Below, piece by piece: positions 12,501 to 23,090 of a stretch of 64,000 bases of DNA. Positions within the stretch are counted from its first letter, which is position 1, and every line of letters begins with the position of its first letter. Location of the stretch: assembly GCA_019915015.1 (NCBI GenBank), contig JAHBBC010000015.1:496001-560000 (forward strand), written 5' to 3'. Source of the stretch: Auriscalpium vulgare (taxonomy: Eukaryota; Basidiomycota; Agaricomycetes; Russulales; Auriscalpiaceae). Below the pieces are notes generated by a model, which saw only the letters and a program-made list of their open reading frames with translations, was not told the origin of the DNA and searched no databases. Made by a program: the position numbers and the translations under genes.

Positions 12501-12754
12501 CTCTCTTCTGGCCGCGGCGGTCCCCGCACCTCGCCACCCTCCCCACCAAGCTTCTTCTTGAACGGGAACTTCACCTTGAGCTCAGGCTTGGGAGGCAACC
12601 TCGGTGGACTTGATGGACGGTATGAGGGCGAGCCCTGGCTGTCGTCCACCTCGCCCTCTTCTGGAGACGACGATTTGCGCATTTTTCGGGAGCGCTCGCC
12701 ATCCCCGGGAGGGGATGAGGCAGGCCGTTTAGTTGCGCTGGGGGCCATTGCCAC
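9505..12754 (-). CDS. bur1: BUR1/CDK9-type cyclin-dependent kinase with RS-rich N-terminus
   Basis: P-TEFb-like kinase that phosphorylates the RNA polymerase II C-terminal domain and Spt5. Eight exons join cleanly: 12458-12754, 11378-12396, 11153-11325, 10947-11104, 10645-10895, 10401-10595, 10221-10349 and 9505-10117. Visible kinase parts are the Gly loop [15 protein letters not shown] (split by an intron), ALKRI with the catalytic Lys, the cyclin-binding helix [11 protein letters not shown] (a PITALRE variant, diagnostic for CDK9/BUR1), [33 protein letters not shown] and [13 protein letters not shown]. About 430 residues rich in Arg-Ser, Pro and charged residues precede the kinase, and a Pro/Gly-rich tail (HGPPPR-type repeats) follows it. 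The Ctk1/CDK12 group is less likely because its helix reads PITSIRE. Confidence 0.93.
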
Positions 12755-13010
12755 CGACGAATGTCGCAGCTGGACGACTGTCTCGTGAGGATCTGTGAGA
12801 ACTGCATCCTCACGATGTCACTTACCGCTGAGAAGCTCTACGAGCCTTCTGTGAGGCTTTCTGGGGTGTTGGGCGGTGTGGACGTTGAGGAGCTCGGGGT
12901 TTGTGACCGGCCAACTTCATTTGGGGTGTGACTTTTGTGATGCTGTGTGACCCTCTGTGACCTGCTGGCGGCCCACACCAGCACCACGAACTATGCGTAG
13001 GGCTTTCTTC
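12755..13010. promoter_or_regulatory. divergent promoter region between BUR1 and the Nudix gene
   Basis: Only about 256 bp separate the two start codons on opposite strands, so the region must hold both promoters. No TATA box is evident. A repeated gtgtga/tgtgac pattern occurs around 12900-12965. Confidence 0.45.
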
Positions 13011-13861
13011 ATGGCTGCCACTTCTAACTTGCCCCCTGGGCTTGAAGGAAACTATCTTGAAACATTTACTGGTGGCGACGCTGCGTGGCTTCCGATTTCC
13101 GTAAAGAAATGGTACACCAACGCGTTCATAGTCCACGAGGCAGTCGACCCGACCACACCTGGCAAGGTCTGTCGGACCGAGTTCGCGATACACGCGCCAT
13201 TTTATTCTTGCCTTCGTGCAGATCCTCTTAGGTTACAAAAAACGCGGTTTTGGTGCCCATCTGTACGTTTGCTTTTGCTGCGCCGGAGTCACGACTTATG
13301 TCTGCGCAGGTACAATGGGTTCGGAGGCAAGGTCGAGCCGGGAGAAACGCCTGCCCAGGCGGCAGCTCGTGAGTTGAAGGTGAGGACATCCAGACATCCC
13401 CGACGCCTGTGGAAGTGGGCTCATCACGCATGCTCAGGAAGAGTGCGGCGTCGAGGCACCTCTGCAACACTGCGGCTCGTTGCTCTTCGTCTCGCAAAGC
13501 GGACCTGAGTGGGCTTTCCAGATCGAAGTTTACCGTGCGGACGAATATACCGGTGCGTTGATAGAGTAGGTCTTTTCGCTCGCTTCATCAGGTCACGATC
13601 TAACATTGCGCATGTAGAACTGACGAAATGCGCCCGCAGTGGTTCTCTACCACCACAGCGTCGACGGATGCCCCAGCGCCTGCAGACCAAGGCGAAGAAG
13701 AGCTACTGCCCATTCCGTACGACACGATGTGGCCTGACGACGTCTACTGGATACCACTCCTGTTGTCGAAGACACCGTTCATTGGCCGGGCGGATTTCGA
13801 GATCGACGCAACAGGGAAGTACAGTATGAAGAGATGGTGGTTCGGCGTGCCGCCATCGTAA
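13011..13861 (+). CDS. MTH1/NUDT1-like Nudix hydrolase
   Basis: Sanitises oxidised purine nucleotides such as 8-oxo-dGTP in the MTH1 family. Five exons join in frame: 13011-13166, 13222-13262, 13310-13379, 13438-13565 and 13618-13861. The Nudix box is complete across an intron: GGKVEPGETPAQAAARELKE followed by ECGVE, fitting GX5EX7REUXEEXGU. Upstream, KKRGFGAHLYNGFGGK matches MTH1, and downstream TDEMRPQWF and PDDVYWIPLL fit its substrate pocket. Length (about 212 residues) is longer than human MTH1 because of an N-terminal stretch and a short Ser/Thr/Ala insert after PQWF. The start at 13011 gives MAATSNLPPG; an in-frame ATG at 12993 is also possible. Confidence 0.9.
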
Positions 13862-13939
13862 GCGTCGTGGTCAGCACGAGTTGAATGTCATTTATCCGGA
13901 CATAGTTATATCCTGCTTGTACACATCCGCCATAGCACG
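13862..13939. other. short convergent intergenic gap
   Basis: Only 78 bp separate the stop codons of the Nudix and D-amino-acid oxidase genes, so their 3' UTRs must overlap. Confidence 0.6.
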
Positions 13940-15455
13940 TCACTTTGACTGACTCAACTCCTTCTCAAGAATCTCCAGCGCGACGGACGCAGAGCCCCAC
14001 GACGTCTGGAAGCCGTACCCACCATGCCTGTTGCCCGCCACCTTGTCAGCCACCACTACAAAGGGACCTCGCAGCCGCAGAAACTTACCCGTAGTTGTGC
14101 ACCACAGGCACCTTACGTCCTCCGGCTTTGGGCAGAGCGAACCACTCCGCCTCAAGCCTGATGCCGCCCTTGCGCCCGGGTCGCAACCCACAGCCCTCCT
14201 CGATGATGAGCGGCTTCAGATCGTCCACAGTAGGCGCGCGCTCCGCGCGCACGGAGGGCGGAGCGAGTTCCGGGCACAGAACGAGGCCGCGCGAGAGGAT
14301 ATCGAGTGTTGTTTCCGGTCGGGGAACGGGGTACCTGCATCAAGCGCATCTCATCAATGCGAACCGGTTGGTGCTCATGTATGGACTTACCAGTCATCCG
14401 GAACTCTGGTCCCGCCGACGATGATCTGGAGAGGGCTTCGATGTGAGGCAACTGCTTAGACGCATCACAGAAACAAGACGCACATTTCCGCTCCTCCTCG
14501 GGATGATGTACGTCTGCGACCCCGTCTCGCCCACCAGCGACTTCCCGCTTGTAATCCACGGCGCCCGCAACAGTACCGTCTGCCCGCGCACCGGGTGCAC
14601 ATCCTTGTCCTCCACGCCGCCAAGCGCGCGCGCGCCGATCCCAGCGCACACGACCAGCGCGTCAACTGCCCGCGTCCCTGCGCGTGCGCCGGTGAGCGCC
14701 TCGACGCCGCCCTCGAGCACCTGGTTGATGTGCTGAAGCGACGCGCGAACGGTTACGCCGCCGCGGGCGAGGAAGCGCGCAAGGAGGTAGGGGAGGTAGA
14801 CAGGCGTGTTGATTCCGAGTGTGGTAAGAGAGATGGCGGAGACCACGTTGGGGAGGTGCTGGTAGTCGGCGGGTGGGAGGTGCTTAAACTGTTGGATGGG
14901 AAAGCGCAAGCTGTGGGCAGGAAGTGAGAAGAAGGAAATAGGTGCTCACATCGGGCGAGAAGGAAAGGAAGTCTGGATTAGCTTGTGGGACAAGGTAATA
15001 CTCGGTTTGCGGCGCGCGGAGGAAACATCCTTCAGCTTCGCCGCCGGGGGCAGAGAGCTCCCACATCACGTCGAACGTCTCCATCTCCAGCTCTGTAAGC
15101 CATTTAGTGTCTTCAAAGCTGGGATGTCCATTTTCACGCACTCTGCTGGCGTAGGTCATCGTGTGCGGCCGCCGAAACGTGATGAGCACCCTAGAACGAT
15201 GGGTTCATGGTTGACCATTCATAGAAACGCTGGAGGAAAACATACCGCCCAGTGACTTGTATACTTGATGGTTTTGGGGTCGGTAGGGAATGTCTCCGCC
15301 ACGATGGTGACATTATACCCGCCTTTCTCCTGGATCTTCAGAGCGGTGGTCAGGCCCACGACCCCTAGACCAAGTATCAGCACGTATACTCCGTAGCATA
15401 ATCCACACGGACCTGCGCCGATCACGACGACATTCTTGGCTTGCGGTTGCGACAT
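13940..15455 (-). CDS. D-amino-acid oxidase (FAD), with an apparent frameshift
   Basis: FAD enzyme that oxidatively deaminates D-amino acids to 2-oxo acids with release of ammonia and hydrogen peroxide, usually in peroxisomes. Exon 1 (15413-15455) and exon 2 (15246-15364) join to give VVVIGAGVVGLTTALKIQEK, the Rossmann FAD motif. SHWAG plus AHHVS follows across the next intron, then WELSAPGGE and EYYLVPQANPDF. The middle has VVCAGIGARALGG, VHPVRGQTVLLRAPW and ETGSQTYIIPR; the end has VPVVHNYG and GGYGFQTSWGSA, the C-terminal FAD-contact motif. The chain ends SQSK with no SKL-type peroxisome signal. Near 15137-15150 the frame of AHHVS meets a TGA and the next conserved block is in another frame, with no room for an intron. 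Either a one-base error or a real inactivating indel explains this. D-aspartate oxidase is an alternative substrate assignment. Confidence 0.85.
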
Positions 15456-15699
15456 TCTGTAATAGTAAAAGATGTGATACTTCGATGCTGAAGACAGTCA
15501 GGCTCGAAGGTGCTGACTGCTTCCTGCGTTCACAGATCCTTCTTTAAAGCACAAGAAAGCTGTAACTTACGTGTTAATTTCATGCAGTAATTCCGACTGG
15601 GTTCCGAGCCTAAAAATACCTGTCACCTGAAGCCTGTGCTGTCCTGTGCTGCGGGAGTCCTATGTAGTCCAGGTTCTTGCTTGATGCTGTGATAGAGTC
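15456..15699. promoter_or_regulatory. upstream region of the D-amino-acid oxidase gene
   Basis: Contains the minus-strand promoter of the oxidase. No gene or clear motif seen. Confidence 0.4.
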
Positions 15700-16485
15700 C
15701 TAGTCTATAACTGTCGTTTTCACGGAAAATGCCACGCTCTGTCCCGAGGTCTGAGGTACAGCGCGCGTAAGTTTGAAGGCCAGCTTGCAAGCGAGTTTCA
15801 AGTCCAGCTCGCACGTCCCAGCACAGCCACCACCGGCACACCCGGCTGCCGTCCGTTGCCGACTTGCCGCCGCCGGCGCTTCCCTCTCCGCCGCCGCTCA
15901 CGACGGGGTCGTCGTCGTGCTCCCCCGTTCCTCCCATTTTCATGCTCGTCACAGAAGTGCGTCCAGGCGCAGACGAGCTCGCTAGATTATGGTCTCCACT
16001 TATGAACAGGGCAGTGATGGCTACGCATAGGTTCACACGAATTTTGTAGCTTGTTTTCTATGGACGGGTAGTAGATACTACTGTAATCTACTGGGTGTGT
16101 GCAATCTATAAGCAACTGATAGATAACGCGACTCGTGGCGGCGTCACAGATCTTGTGCGCGGGTGCGGTGCAGCATAAGATGCAAGATGCTAGCACGCTG
16201 GGAGATGTTTTAAATGATCATGATTGTGATGTGAATGGGAGGAGCGGGAGCACGAGGAGGGGATCGTGAACGGCGGCGGAGAGGGAAGCGTCGGCGGCGG
16301 CAGGTCGGCAACGGTCGGCAGCCGGGCGTGCCGGTGGTGGCTGTGCTGGGACGTGCGAGCTGAACCTGACAAGTTGGATTTGAACTCGCTTGGAAAGCTG
16401 GCCTTCAATCTACGCGCGCTGGACCTCACACCTCGGGACAGAACTTGGAATTTTCCGCGATAACTCACGTCATACTAGTCAGGCA
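15700..16485. repeat. fold-back (inverted repeat) element of about 0.8 kb
   Basis: The left arm (about 15700-15950) is the reverse complement of the right arm (about 16225-16485), at roughly 80-85% identity by eye. Shared blocks include GCGGCGGAGAGGGAAGCG, GGTGGTGGCTGTGCTGGGA and CCTCGGGACAGA. The right arm has about 14 extra bases after its GTGCGAGCTG block. A spacer of about 270 bp (15951-16224) separates the arms and shows no gene. Both arms are open in the matching frame (both encode CRWWLCWDVRA) but have no recognised domain, so conserved coding is doubtful. It resembles a MITE/fold-back transposon; target-site duplications were not found by eye. Transcription through it would give a long hairpin RNA. 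Confidence 0.75.
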
Positions 16486-17051
16486 CCGTAATTAGACAAA
16501 CAGCTGCCAAACATGCGCGTCGACATGCTCAGTAAAGTCACAGGTTATCCCGTATCACCTCTGTCAGGGATTATTGAATGCGAGAAGCGCACAGCTGCCA
16601 GATCCCACCAGCTGTACCCGAATTCAAAGTGCGGGAGCCGGCGATAGAGGTATTTCTCCGTTGTCAGTGAGTTGAATACTTTGTATCCGGGTCTGATATG
16701 AAATCTGGGCAAGCTCTGAGAGGTCGATCGCAACAGGATCCCGATTAGCGATGATATTGTGGCCGGCAATTGGCGGAGTCATGCCGGCTGTTGCCGAAGA
16801 CAAAAGTCGACCATCGCAACCTGTACATACTGTATGTGCTCTACTTACCGATAAGTAATTAGCGAAATGCGTTGACTACATCGAATGGAGAGTGATCATT
16901 AATAGTCTACATATATTCAATGATCCATGCTTAGGCGGCAGCTCAGTGAACATGCATGTGACGTCAGTGCCGGGCCGCCGGAAGCGGAAGGCCACGGAAA
17001 ACGCTCACTCATGCGAGACCCCGTCTTTCTCTACCACCACCGCCTCCTCTC
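16486..17051. promoter_or_regulatory. intergenic region upstream of the YSC84-like gene
   Basis: About 565 bp between the fold-back element and the next start codon. It presumably contains the promoter. I see no gene or repeat. Confidence 0.4.
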
Positions 17052-19025
17052 ATGAAGCTCAACAACCCGCTGCCCCAACCGCTACCGAAGGAGTGCGACA
17101 AGGCTGCCAAAATTTGTATGTGGAGCGATTCGATGCGCCCGGGCAATAGCACTGACGGTTTGACACTTGACCTTCTCGACAGTCAAGAGCTTCGTAGACA
17201 ATGGAAACAACGGGCTTGACGGGGTCGGTCGATCTGTCTCGTTTCTCGAGGAGTGCTAACCCTGTATATCATAGATTATCCCACGGAGTGTCCTGGAGAA
17301 TGCGCGCGGCTTTGCGATCTTCACCATCTTCAAGGCCGGCTTCTTGTTCTCTGCGCGAGCGGGAGGCGGCGTTGTTATCGCGCGTCTTAACGATGGCAGT
17401 GAGTCCGCGAAGCCTCCTTTAGTGCACCGTCACTTGTTCCCACTCACCAAGATCTCTTTCGTAGGCTGGTCTTCACCAAGCGCCATCGGGCTTGCAGGGC
17501 TGGGCGTCGGTGGTCAGGTCGGTGCTGAGATGACCGATTTCCTTGTGGTGCTCAACTCATCTTCTGTGAGTGCCTTCACAATTCTTGCCAGCACCCGGAA
17601 GCCTGACACGTCGCCTCCTGTTCGCAGGCAGTGGTATGTCGTGTCTGCTGCGCAACCGAAAGAATCGCGGCCTGACGCAATCCCCATTCGTCAGCGGTCA
17701 TTTATGGCGGCTGGGTCTTTGACTCTCGGAGGGAACATGAGTCTTGCAGTCGGCCCATTAGGACGTAATGGTGAGGCGTCCGGCGCACTAAGCACCGCAG
17801 GGAAGATGGCAGCTATGTCCGTCGCCCCTTTGCTTTGCCTATTCATAACATCAGCTCACCTCCTCACAGGTACAGCTACTCGAAGACGCGTGGTCTCTTT
17901 GGCGGCGTGTCCGTTGAAGGCTCCGTCATCGTGGAACGTCAAGACGCCAATGCACAAGCCTACCAATCCGACGTGTCCGCGAAGCAGCTGCTCAGCGGAA
18001 GCGTCACGCCGCCCGAGTGGGCAAACAACCTCATCCGCACGCTCGAGGCGTGCACCGGCATGCCTGGGTCGCGTGCATGGGTCAACGACGGTGCGCCGGG
18101 GTCGGGCAGCCCACTCGAGGGCAACTACGCGTTTGGTGGCTTGGGGAGTTCGGGGTCCGTCACACCAGCGTCGATGAAGAAACAGCAGCGGAAAGACAGC
18201 ACTTCCTCGGGGTTTCCGCCGAAAGCATGGGGTACGCGCAAGCACTCGGGCAGCTACTTCGAGCCGGAGGACTCTACGCAAGAGTTCGCGCGCACAGGGT
18301 CGACGGCGGCCTCGTGGGACTACGACCGCCCTATGCGCGTGGGCAATGACCTCGCGGGCGGCGTGAGCACGCGTGCACCCGCGTTCGAGACGCAGTTCGA
18401 GTCTGACTTCATGCCCGAAAGCGAAGCGCGCCCGCGCGCCAACATGCCGCGGTACTCTCATAACTCATCGTCGTCCGTCGACACGGGATCGCGCCGCCCG
18501 CAGTCAGGCGCGTCGTCGCACTTCCGCTCGATGAGCACCGCACCGAGCACGAATCCCTTTCAAGCACGACCGACAGAGGCGTCGCCAGATTACGACATTC
18601 GAGATCCGTTCGCGCCGACGATAGACGATCTGGATGACGAGATCTCGAGCAAGACGAAGCAACTGCACCTGGAGGCGACGAGGAAGAAGACGCTCGAGGC
18701 ACACAAAGAGCTCACGAAGCCATTAGTGGCGGGCGTAGGGAGAGCAATTGCTCTGTATGACTTCAAGGCTGTACAGGTGCGTTCTTCGTCTGTCTCGCGG
18801 TGTCGGCCTTGCCGCTTACCGAAGCCTATCAGCCGGGAGACCTGTCCTTCTCGAAGGGCCAGGTGATTACTATCCTTGAGAAGAGCAATAATACTGATAC
18901 TTGGTACGAGTCCCGGCATGGTCTCTCCCCATAAAATCTAATTCGCCCGTATGCGATATAGGTGGCGCGGTCAAGTGGACAACCGTGAAGGCATATTCCC
19001 TGCAAACTTTGTCGATGTCGTGTAG
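17052..19025 (+). CDS. Ysc84/Lsb3 (SH3YL1-like) actin-patch protein with SH3 domain
   Basis: Binds lipids and actin through the SYLF/Ysc84 domain and partners through SH3, acting at endocytic actin patches. The start at 17052 gives MKLNNPLPQPLPKECDKAAK. The following exons splice in frame to KSFVDNGNNGLDG, then IIPRSVLENARGFAIFTIFK, AGFLFSARAGGGVVIARL and GLGVGGQVGAEMTDFLVVLN (all SYLF signatures), then MSLAVGPLGRNGEASGA and YSYSKTRGLFGGVSVEGS. A Ser/Pro-rich linker with a short coiled stretch (about 18600-18720) leads to the SH3 domain: AIALYDFKAVQ, then PGDLSFSKGQVITILEK, then WWRGQVDNREGIFPANFVDV, spread over three exons. All junctions read cleanly. The final exons and 3' flank are duplicated at 22.5-23.1 kb. 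Confidence 0.92.
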
Positions 19026-19440
19026 CCATCTCTTGCCACACACATATCTATGAATGTCTTGGCGGCGTCGGATTTCCTGTGCATTACTACCCATCTGCCG
19101 TTCATTGAGGCAGCGCTGGCATTCAGCTGATGCTAACTTGTTGTACGTTATATGTCTGTTCCCTTGCTTTCACGCTTCCAGGTTGTTTTCGTAGAGTGAT
19201 CCAATCGACAGCTCGTTCCGCACCGCTTGATCCTCAGTTTTTCAAAATGATGGAGAATGTTAGTCTACGTTGCCGATGTGCACGGAAGACAGTATGTTTC
19301 AAATTTGACTCGCCACCGTGTATCCAAAGCTTCTCAGGGACAACAAAAGCAAACAAAGCTTTCCTTTCAACACAAACTCAATCATTACTACCAGGCCCTT
19401 GAGAGCACGTCGCCAACATCCGGAGTCGAGATCTTGTATG
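18860..19440 (+). repeat. segmental duplication, copy 1 (YSC84 3' end and flank)
   Basis: Spans the last SH3 exons of the YSC84-like gene and about 400 bp downstream. It matches 22480-23090 in the same orientation. The exon around GTGGCGCGGTCAAGTGGACA is nearly identical, the 3' flank is diverged but alignable (for example GATTTCCTGTGCATTACTA in both) and there are small deletions. This copy is the functional one because it completes the reading frame. Confidence 0.8.
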
Positions 19441-19845
19441 GGCGATTGCAGTTCAGGAGTTTTTCGAGCGTGGGGCTGATGAAGTGTTGAAATTGTGTTA
19501 AAAAGATCTCCGAGAAATATATGTTCTTCGACATAAGCCCAATTTTTCAAATCGGTTGACCCCTCGACTCTCCATCGCGGTCGCCGTCACATTGAGCAGC
19601 TACCTGTGCAGTCGGGGTCCAGACGGTGATCTCGTCGCGGCTTTTAGTTGCACGGACCGGACGGCGGAGCGTGGGAACATCCATGGTTGGTGCCGCAGTT
19701 CAACTTCAAGGCACTCTGTCATCTGTCCAAAACCACATCTCATGTCCTTCCTCACAAGAACGCAGACTCCTTCGGCGAGACTCTTGACCTAGAACCTGCA
19801 CGTCCCGGATCGATCGGCCTGAAAATAGTCTCCAGCCCGCGCCAG

Positions 19846-22030
19846 ATGTCCCCCTCCACCCGTTCTGCCACTAAGCCCAATGAGATGACCTCTCCCACAT
19901 CCTCTCGCGTGCCTCAGAAGCGTAATAGCGATGCAGTCGAGGCAGGTGATGAACTGTCCCCTCAGGCGAAGTACGTCCATGGCTTAGACAAATTGTGCTG
20001 CTCCACCGCTGACTCGGACTTCACCTCAGAACTGCTCGCACTACTGGTCGCGTCGCGGGTAAGGGCAAGAAGCGCGCAGACCCTCAGATGCCACAGTAAG
20101 CACGTCTTTCCTCAATTACGCTTATCCCGCATGTGTTTAATGAATTTGATACAAGACGCAGTGCCCGTACGATCGAGCTCGACCACAATGGAACCGAAGT
20201 CATGCTCGACCCAACTTGGACCAAGGCGAAGGCCTTCGCAGACTGCGGCGACGAATTCTGTGCCAGGCTGTGGTGCAAAGGGGTTCTCGAAGAGGGGGAC
20301 TACGGGTTCCGTCCGGAGGAAGCATCACTGTCCCTCACATTCCTTCCCTACACTGGGGGCAATTTGTTACAACGTGAAGAGTATGAGATAATGTACCGTC
20401 GCGCTGCCGACGTGTACCAAAAAGATATCACCTCAGGCGTAGTTGTCACTGGACAGCCAGGCGTCGGTGAGTATCCGAGTCTATACAGCGTTTTCGATGG
20501 TTAAAACTCGCTTCTATCAGGCAAGACAGCCTCGATCGCGTACACGGTCGCACGTCAACTCTCCAACGGCCGTATCATCGCGGTGTATTTCAACGACGAA
20601 CTCTTTCTTTTTACCGGGAAAGGCGTCTTCGACCATCCAAATCCATTACACGCGACCTCGGACCTACCCCTTGCTCCCGAAGCCCATCCCTGGTTGCTCA
20701 TCGATGCGAGCAAGCAAAAAGGAGTCCCTCCCCCAGATGGTCTCGTCTGTAGCTCAAGGATTTTCCCACTTCACCTCACTTCTCCGGACCACGAAAGGTT
20801 CGATGGATGGACAAAGGAGAGAGACGCATATATCATCATCATGAATCCCTGGACCGTGGAGGAGCTTAGGAAAGGGTAAGCCCACTCTAGCTCGGCCCAG
20901 CTGTTGTTCGCTCAACGATCTTCTGTAATAGGCTTTTACTTCAGAAGTTCTATCAGCCACCGTTGCCCTGCGGCGGGCTTACAGCGCTGCGCTTACGGAT
21001 TGCATCACAAAGTACGGGACCGCGGCGCGTGAAATATACTCGGCTGTCAAAGGGAAGAACCCCGATAGAAAGATCACGGCGGCACTGAACAAAATCCGGA
21101 CATACGAAGAGCTCCAATGCTTGAAGCTCCTGATGGGCCAGGCGGACGTCAATGCCGACCGTCTTTCCCACCAGCTTGTCATAGTTTCGCGCAGCAAGGT
21201 TCCCTCATCCCCGAACGACTCCGACAACGCAGTTGTGGAACCAAAATCCGCGTACGTCGGGGTCTTAGTGTATGACTGGGTCCGGCGGGCGGAGTATTTC
21301 CATACCGCGGACTTCTTCCGCCTTCTCCGTTCCTTTCCCCAATCCAGCACCCTCGCCGGATGGATTTTTGAGGGGGCTGCTCTCCATGTCCTCAGCCGAA
21401 ATGCGCCTCCCGACATCTTGGCATCTCTCCCTCCAGATCCATTATTCGCGATGGAGCGCATGTCACCCCCCAGCAAGGCCAACTTTCGACACCGATCCTT
21501 GCCCGGCGGAGAGCTCACGGTAGTCAGCGTCGGTACCGAATCCACGGACGACGACGATGTGGTGCATGCGGAACAAGGTCTGCCGCCGTCCAACCTTCAC
21601 CTTCCGGTGCTCAGTGGCATGTCATTCTATAATGACATTAAAGATGTCAACGTGACGGACAGCAAGTTATTTACACCGTCCATTGCCAACAATCCTCTCT
21701 TTGATGCACTTTTCATCGACCACAGTGCGACACCGAAGATCCTGTGGGTTTGTCAGGTGACGATCGCAAAGTCACACAATGGCGGGTATACGCAAGTGGC
21801 CGCGATGCGGGCGAAAATAATGAAGGAGTACCAGAGTCCCGTTGATGTGAACTATCTGTTGGTGGTACCCGCAGACCCTCCCAATGAAGTACAGTGGCAT
21901 CTGCCGGAAGGATGGTCGAGAGTTGAAGTGCGCGGACATGCTTACTGCCTTCGCCTCCCTGTTAGTGGCCTCCATATCTCCAGACGCCCGAACATCGCTA
22001 ACCCTTCCTGCCCAGATGCCCAACGAATGA
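19846..22030 (+). CDS. Crinkler/RHS-like P-loop NTPase with a C-terminal restriction-nuclease-like domain
   Basis: The middle has a Walker A motif GQPGVGKTAS (split by an intron at about 20464), a hydrophobic block WLLIDASKQKG that may act as Walker B, and YIIIMNPWTVEELRKG. The C-terminal half runs from about 21000 to 21960 and ends with DALFIDHSAT...ILWVCQVTIAKSHNGG, the D-x-n-Q-x-T pattern of the PD-(D/E)XK-like nuclease of Crinkler/RHS proteins; LLVVPADPPNEVQWHLPEG follows. A last small exon ends MPNE. The N-terminal part is Ser/Thr-rich with KKRADP near 20075, a possible nuclear signal. No secretion signal or LFLAK-type motif is seen. The join at 20877-20945 does not keep frame with the obvious GT/AG pair, so a frameshift or unusual intron is likely. 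Family assignment rests on the motifs only. The gene may encode a host-directed or self-directed effector; the function is not shown. Confidence 0.65.
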
Positions 22031-22479
22031 TCGCCCAACCGTGTCGAGCTGAGTTTCGATGAGAATTATCCGCTCTCGCACAAAGTACGTTCTGTGTTTG
22101 TATGTTTTGATTGTGTTTCTTACATTTGCCCAGCCATCCACTGCTCAGCTGTCTGTGAGCGCCGTGGCGGTCGCTGAATCTGAAGTTTCCGATCAATGAG
22201 CAAGCCACGACAAAGTTTTTCGCGGCGTAGCGGACCTTTGTCTCGATTCTTACAATTGTCAGCTTCTCCGTACAAGATCATAATCATTCGACAAGGTGGA
22301 AGAGAGTATCTTATTTGAAAACGTCGCCTGCAGCAGTCCCGCGTAGTTCACTCAAATGCTGTTTTTCTTGTTTCTGGCGTAACCAAGTCCGAGCGGCAGA
22401 CGACGCGATGCGAACGACTCGTACGATGCCCTTCCCAGCTAGTCAACATTGGTGTCGCGTTCAGGCTGCTTCCTGCGAT

Positions 22480-23090
22480 GACGACAACGGCCAGCGCGGT
22501 TATGACGGCGGTACTGTAGTGACAATACTTATAATATTTGGTACGAGCCCTACCCTGATCTCTCATCACGCATTCTAAGATACCGGTATACGTATAGGTG
22601 GCGCGGTCAAGTGGACAACCGTGAAGGCATATTCCCCGCCAATTTCGTCGATGTCGTGTAGCCATATATTGCCACGCACATATCTGTGTATTTTTTGGCA
22701 GATTTCCTGTGCATTACTATCCATCTCGATTCTCGAATGGCTTCCGTTCATTAGGCTGATGCTAATTTTACACATGTATGTGTCCTGTCTTTCTCACTTC
22801 CAAGTTGTTTTCGTTGAGTGATCCCATTTGCAATTCGTTCCGCGCCGCCTGATCGTCAGTTCCATAAAACAATCAGTGAGTAACTGGGAGCACCTGCTTG
22901 CCTCGTCGCTACATCAGTTAAAGTCTGGTCACCAGTTGGTCACCAGTCTAAGTAATCCGAAAGTGAGAACCTTGTGAGATGCCGTATTTGGCGCTGTTAG
23001 GATCCAAAGCTCCTGGACAACAAGTGCAAACAACGCTTTCCTTTCACCACCAGAATCGTCAACATCTGGAGTCGCGGAAGTTTGGACAAT
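22480..23090 (+). pseudogene. segmental duplication, copy 2: SH3-exon pseudogene of the YSC84-like gene
   Basis: A promoterless copy of the end of the YSC84-like gene. A diverged relic of the middle SH3 exon (about 22480-22540) is followed by an acceptor TATAG and an intact last exon (WRGQVDNREGIFPANFVDVV and stop, about 22597-22662). The old 3' flank follows, with a deletion relative to copy 1 in its last part. No upstream SYLF exons exist here, so it cannot make the protein. Confidence 0.8.

Noticed and set aside
15700..16485. The CRWWLCWDVRA frames in the two arms as a duplicated protein gene
   Set aside because: No start, no domain, and the arms are inverted copies of one another, so shared frame follows from the repeat itself.
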